Part shown: piece after piece, positions 62,016 through 64,000 of the stretch | How positions within the stretch are numbered: position 1 is the first letter of the stretch | How the letters are laid out: every line of letters starts with the position of its first letter | From: Actinobacteria bacterium OV320 | GTDB lineage: Bacteria; Actinomycetota; Actinomycetes; Streptomycetales; Streptomycetaceae | Direction: 5' to 3' | Assembly (NCBI GenBank): GCA_001298545.1 | Contig: LJCX01000032.1 | Location: forward strand, 248,001-312,000 | DNA: 64,000 nt | Position numbers and translations under genes: made by a program | Notes under the pieces: generated by a model | What the model was told of the DNA's origin: nothing | Database searches by the model: none | What the model saw: only the letters and a program-made list of their open reading frames with translations

Positions 62016-62627
62016 TTAACTCGACACTTCATCCCGTCGTCGGTCATCGCTGGCTGTGGCGGGGATGGCGTTGTCGATGAGGACGGCGGCGATGGCGGCG
62101 GCGGTGGGGAAGGCGTCGGCGTTGAGGACCCGGGTGCGGGCCGCGGCGCCGTCGATGAGCAGCGCGAGCTGCTCGCCGAGCTGTTCAGGGGCGGCGGCGC
62201 CGGCTTCGCGGGCGGTCTCGGCGAGCCGCGCGGCGACGGCTTCCTTGTAGTCGCGCGCGAACTGGGATGCGGGGTGCTGGGGGTCGTGAAGTTCGACGGC
62301 GGCGGCGATGTAGGGGCACAGGGGAGTGGTGGGGGGGATGTCGAAGGCGGCGAGGAGTCGTTCGCGGGGCGTGAGGTCGGTGCGGTCGAACACGCCGGAC
62401 AGAACGGAGGGGTCGCACCGGCGCAGGTACTCGGCGACGAGTTCGTCCTTGCCGGTGAAGTGCTGGTAGGCCGTGCGCTTGGACACCTGGGCCGCCGCGC
62501 ACAGCTGGTCCATGCCGGTGCGGTTGATGCCCTGCTCGCGGAACAGCTGCTGGGACGCGCTCATGATGCGCTCGCGGGCGCCCCGGCCGCGCCGGCTGCC
62601 CGTGGGGCCCTTCTCCAACTCCGTCAT
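62016..62627 (-). CDS. TetR-family transcriptional regulator
   Basis: 203 residues. TetR helix-turn-helix: RERIMSASQQLFREQGINRT, GMDQLCAAAQVSKRTAYQHF and TGKDELVAEYL. The C-terminal ligand domain includes TTPLCPYIAAAVELHDPQHP, as in members with a conserved Cys sensor-like site. It is divergent from a short-chain dehydrogenase with a shared operator-like palindrome between them. Confidence 0.93.
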   Translation of the reverse strand: MTELEKGPTGSRRGRGARERIMSASQQLFREQGINRTGMDQLCAAAQVSKRTAYQHFTGKDELVAEYLRRCDPSVLSGVFDRTDLTPRERLLAAFDIPPTTPLCPYIAAAVELHDPQHPASQFARDYKEAVAARLAETAREAGAAAPEQLGEQLALLIDGAAARTRVLNADAFPTAAAIAAVLIDNAIPATASDDRRRDEVSS

Positions 62628-62643
62628 GGCTCCATCGTACCGC

Positions 62644-62671
62644 AGCTAGGTAATGACCGGTGTACATAGCT
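62644..62671. promoter_or_regulatory. TetR operator candidate between divergent genes
   Basis: An imperfect palindrome AGCTA.GTA..GACCGGTG.TAC.TAGCT centred on ACCGGT, 17 bp upstream of the TetR start. A related CGGTGTATATA occurs at 62711-62721. Confidence 0.5.
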
Positions 62672-62771
62672 TGCGTCCCGGCCGCACGCCTCGTACCGTA
62701 AGCACACAGGGCGGTGTATATAAAGTCGTCGCCCCAGGTACACGCGGCACCACCGACCCGAGGGAATGACT

Positions 62772-63507
62772 ATGGGAAAGCTCGACGGCAAGGTCGCGGT
62801 CATCACCGGCGGCACCACCGGCATGGCGCTGGCCGGCGCGAAGCTGTTCGTCGCCGAGGGAGCGCACGTCTTCATTCACCGGCCGCCGCCAGGACGCCCT
62901 GGACGAGGCCGTGAAGCAGATCGGCCGCAACGTCACCGGCGTCCAGGGCGACGCCGCCAACCTGGACGACCTGGACCGCCTGTACGACACCGTCAAGCGC
63001 GAGAAGGGAAGCCTCGACGTGCTGTGGGCCAGCGCCGGAGGGGGCGAGCCCGCCCCGCTCGGCGAGATCACCGAGGCCCACTTCGACGCCGCGTTCTACC
63101 TCAACGCCCGCGGCACCCTGTTCACCGTCCAAAAGGCCCTGCCCCTCTTCAACGACGGCGGCTCCATCCTCATGACCGGCTCCAACGCCTCCCTCGGCGC
63201 CTTCCCCGGCTGGAGCGTCTACGCCGGCAGCAAGGCCGTCCAGCAGGCCTGGGCCCGCGTTTGGCTCAACGAGCTCAAGGACCGCCGCATCCGCGTCAAT
63301 GTCCTGACCCCCGGCCAGGTCGCCACCGCCAAGCAGGAAGAACTCTTCGACGAGGCCACCAAGCGCCACTTCGAGTCCCTCATCCCCCGCGGCCAGATGG
63401 GCCGCCCCGACGAAATCGCCACCGCCGCCCTCTTCCTCGCCTCCGACGACTCCAGCTACGTCAACGGCATGGAACTCGTCGCCGACGGCGGCACCACCGC
63501 CATCTAA
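62772..63507 (+). pseudogene. short-chain dehydrogenase/reductase with one-base frameshift
   Basis: From ATG 62772: LDGKVAVITGGTTGMALAGA (the third Gly of the NAD motif is Ala), then GAHVFI. An extra T at 62876-62877 shifts the frame; the next frame continues the enzyme (AVKQIGRNVTGVQGDAANLD; TGSNASLGAFPGWSVYAGSK with catalytic Ser, Tyr and Lys) to 63507. Removing one base restores a ~244-residue SDR. Either a recent mutation or a sequencing error. Confidence 0.88.
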
Positions 63508-63540
63508 ACGGAACAACCACAACCAGGGCAGGACATCTCA

Positions 63541-64000
63541 TGAGCCACATCAGCATCATCGGCACCGGGAACATGGCCCGCACCATCGGCGCGCGGGCGA
63601 TTGCGGGAGGCAACACCGTCGAGGTCATGGGCCGTGATCAGGCCAAGGCCGCTGACCTGGCCAAGGCTCTCGGCGGCGGTGCCACGACGGGAGAATGGGG
63701 CACCGCCCCGGCCGGGGACATCGTCATCGTGGCCCTGCTGTACGACGGCGTCGTGCCGGTCGTCGCCCAGTACGGAGACGCTCTCGCGGGCAAGGTCATC
63801 GTCGACATCAGCAATCCCTTCAACTCCACGTTCGACGGGCTGGCCCACCGCGAGGAGACTTCGATCGCACAAGAAGTCGCCAAGGCCGCCCCGGCGAGCG
63901 CAAGCGTGGTGAAGGCGTTCAACACCGTCTTCCGCCGTGTCCTGGAGAAGGGTCGGCCCGACGTCTTCATCGCTGGCGACAGTGCGCAGGCCAAGGCAAG
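63541..64000 (+). CDS. NADPH-dependent F420 reductase-like protein (3' end cut by window edge)
   Basis: From ATG 63541: HISIIGTGNMARTIGARAIA (Rossmann start), EVMGRDQAKAADLAKALGGG, VIVALLYDGVVPVVAQYGD, VIVDISNPFNSTFDG and VVKAFNTVFRRVLEKG. These match the F420-dependent NADP reductase/NPD family. It runs off the window. It is 33 bp after the dehydrogenase, likely the same TetR-controlled transcript. Confidence 0.88.

Overview
The window is high-GC actinomycete DNA, almost certainly Streptomyces. Evidence: strong G/C preference at third codon positions, an AfsR/SARP-type regulator, a PucR-type regulator, STAS/HATPase/ANTAR regulators, CbpM-type chaperone genes, and IS5, IS982, IS256 and IS110 family transposases. 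Many broken genes and nested insertion sequences on the right suggest a chromosome arm or other accessory region. No rRNA, tRNA or CRISPR array was seen.

Layout. 1-3.5 kb: an AraC regulator (cut by the left edge) and three consecutive alpha/beta hydrolases ending in a strong terminator. 3.6-12 kb: a YCII/DGPF protein, a penicillin-binding-protein-like lipoprotein that has lost its catalytic residues, a membrane protein, a DUF4246 oxygenase-like protein, two hypotheticals, a membrane metallophosphatase and a DMT-transporter remnant. 12.5-19.6 kb: a FUSC-type membrane protein, a zinc formaldehyde-dehydrogenase-like enzyme, an IS5-family element placed exactly on a neighbour's stop codon, that neighbour (a membrane protein), and a DUF1931 histone-fold protein.

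19.9-33.1 kb is a stress block on the minus strand. One operon (33.08 down to 22.83 kb) reads YflT/17M-like stress protein, dnaK, grpE, cbpA-type dnaJ, cbpM, clpB, zinc-ribbon thioredoxin, UBP zinc finger, cNMP-binding FAD reductase, hsp20. Several genes overlap by 1-10 bases, so chaperone and redox functions appear to be co-expressed. It is followed by an MFS permease with a long cytosolic tail and a DUF2267 protein. The thioredoxin 3' end carries a diverged 157-bp tandem duplication that moves its stop codon out of frame.

33.3-41.6 kb: a PucR-type regulator, then a GDSL esterase and an FAD aromatic monooxygenase in one operon, divergent from a large AfsR-type regulator. 41.6-45.3 kb: a secreted RHS-repeat protein with a short hydrophobic C-terminal tip, followed by a small two-helix membrane protein that may be its immunity partner. 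45.5-51.7 kb is partly decayed: cupin, haloacetate dehalogenase, FAD monooxygenase and amidohydrolase remnants lie among an intact acetate kinase, an AraC regulator and a STAS protein.

52-59 kb is a nested mobile region. It holds a MerR-type regulator broken by a perfect 124-bp tandem duplication, and an IS982-family element split by an IS256-family element that carries an alpha/beta-hydrolase passenger. Next come a truncated DUF5753 regulator tail and an IS110-family transposase. 59.2-64 kb: ANTAR, STAS and anti-sigma-type ATPase genes, a LuxR remnant, a lipoprotein, a TetR regulator divergent from a frameshifted short-chain dehydrogenase, and an F420/NADP reductase-like gene cut by the right edge.
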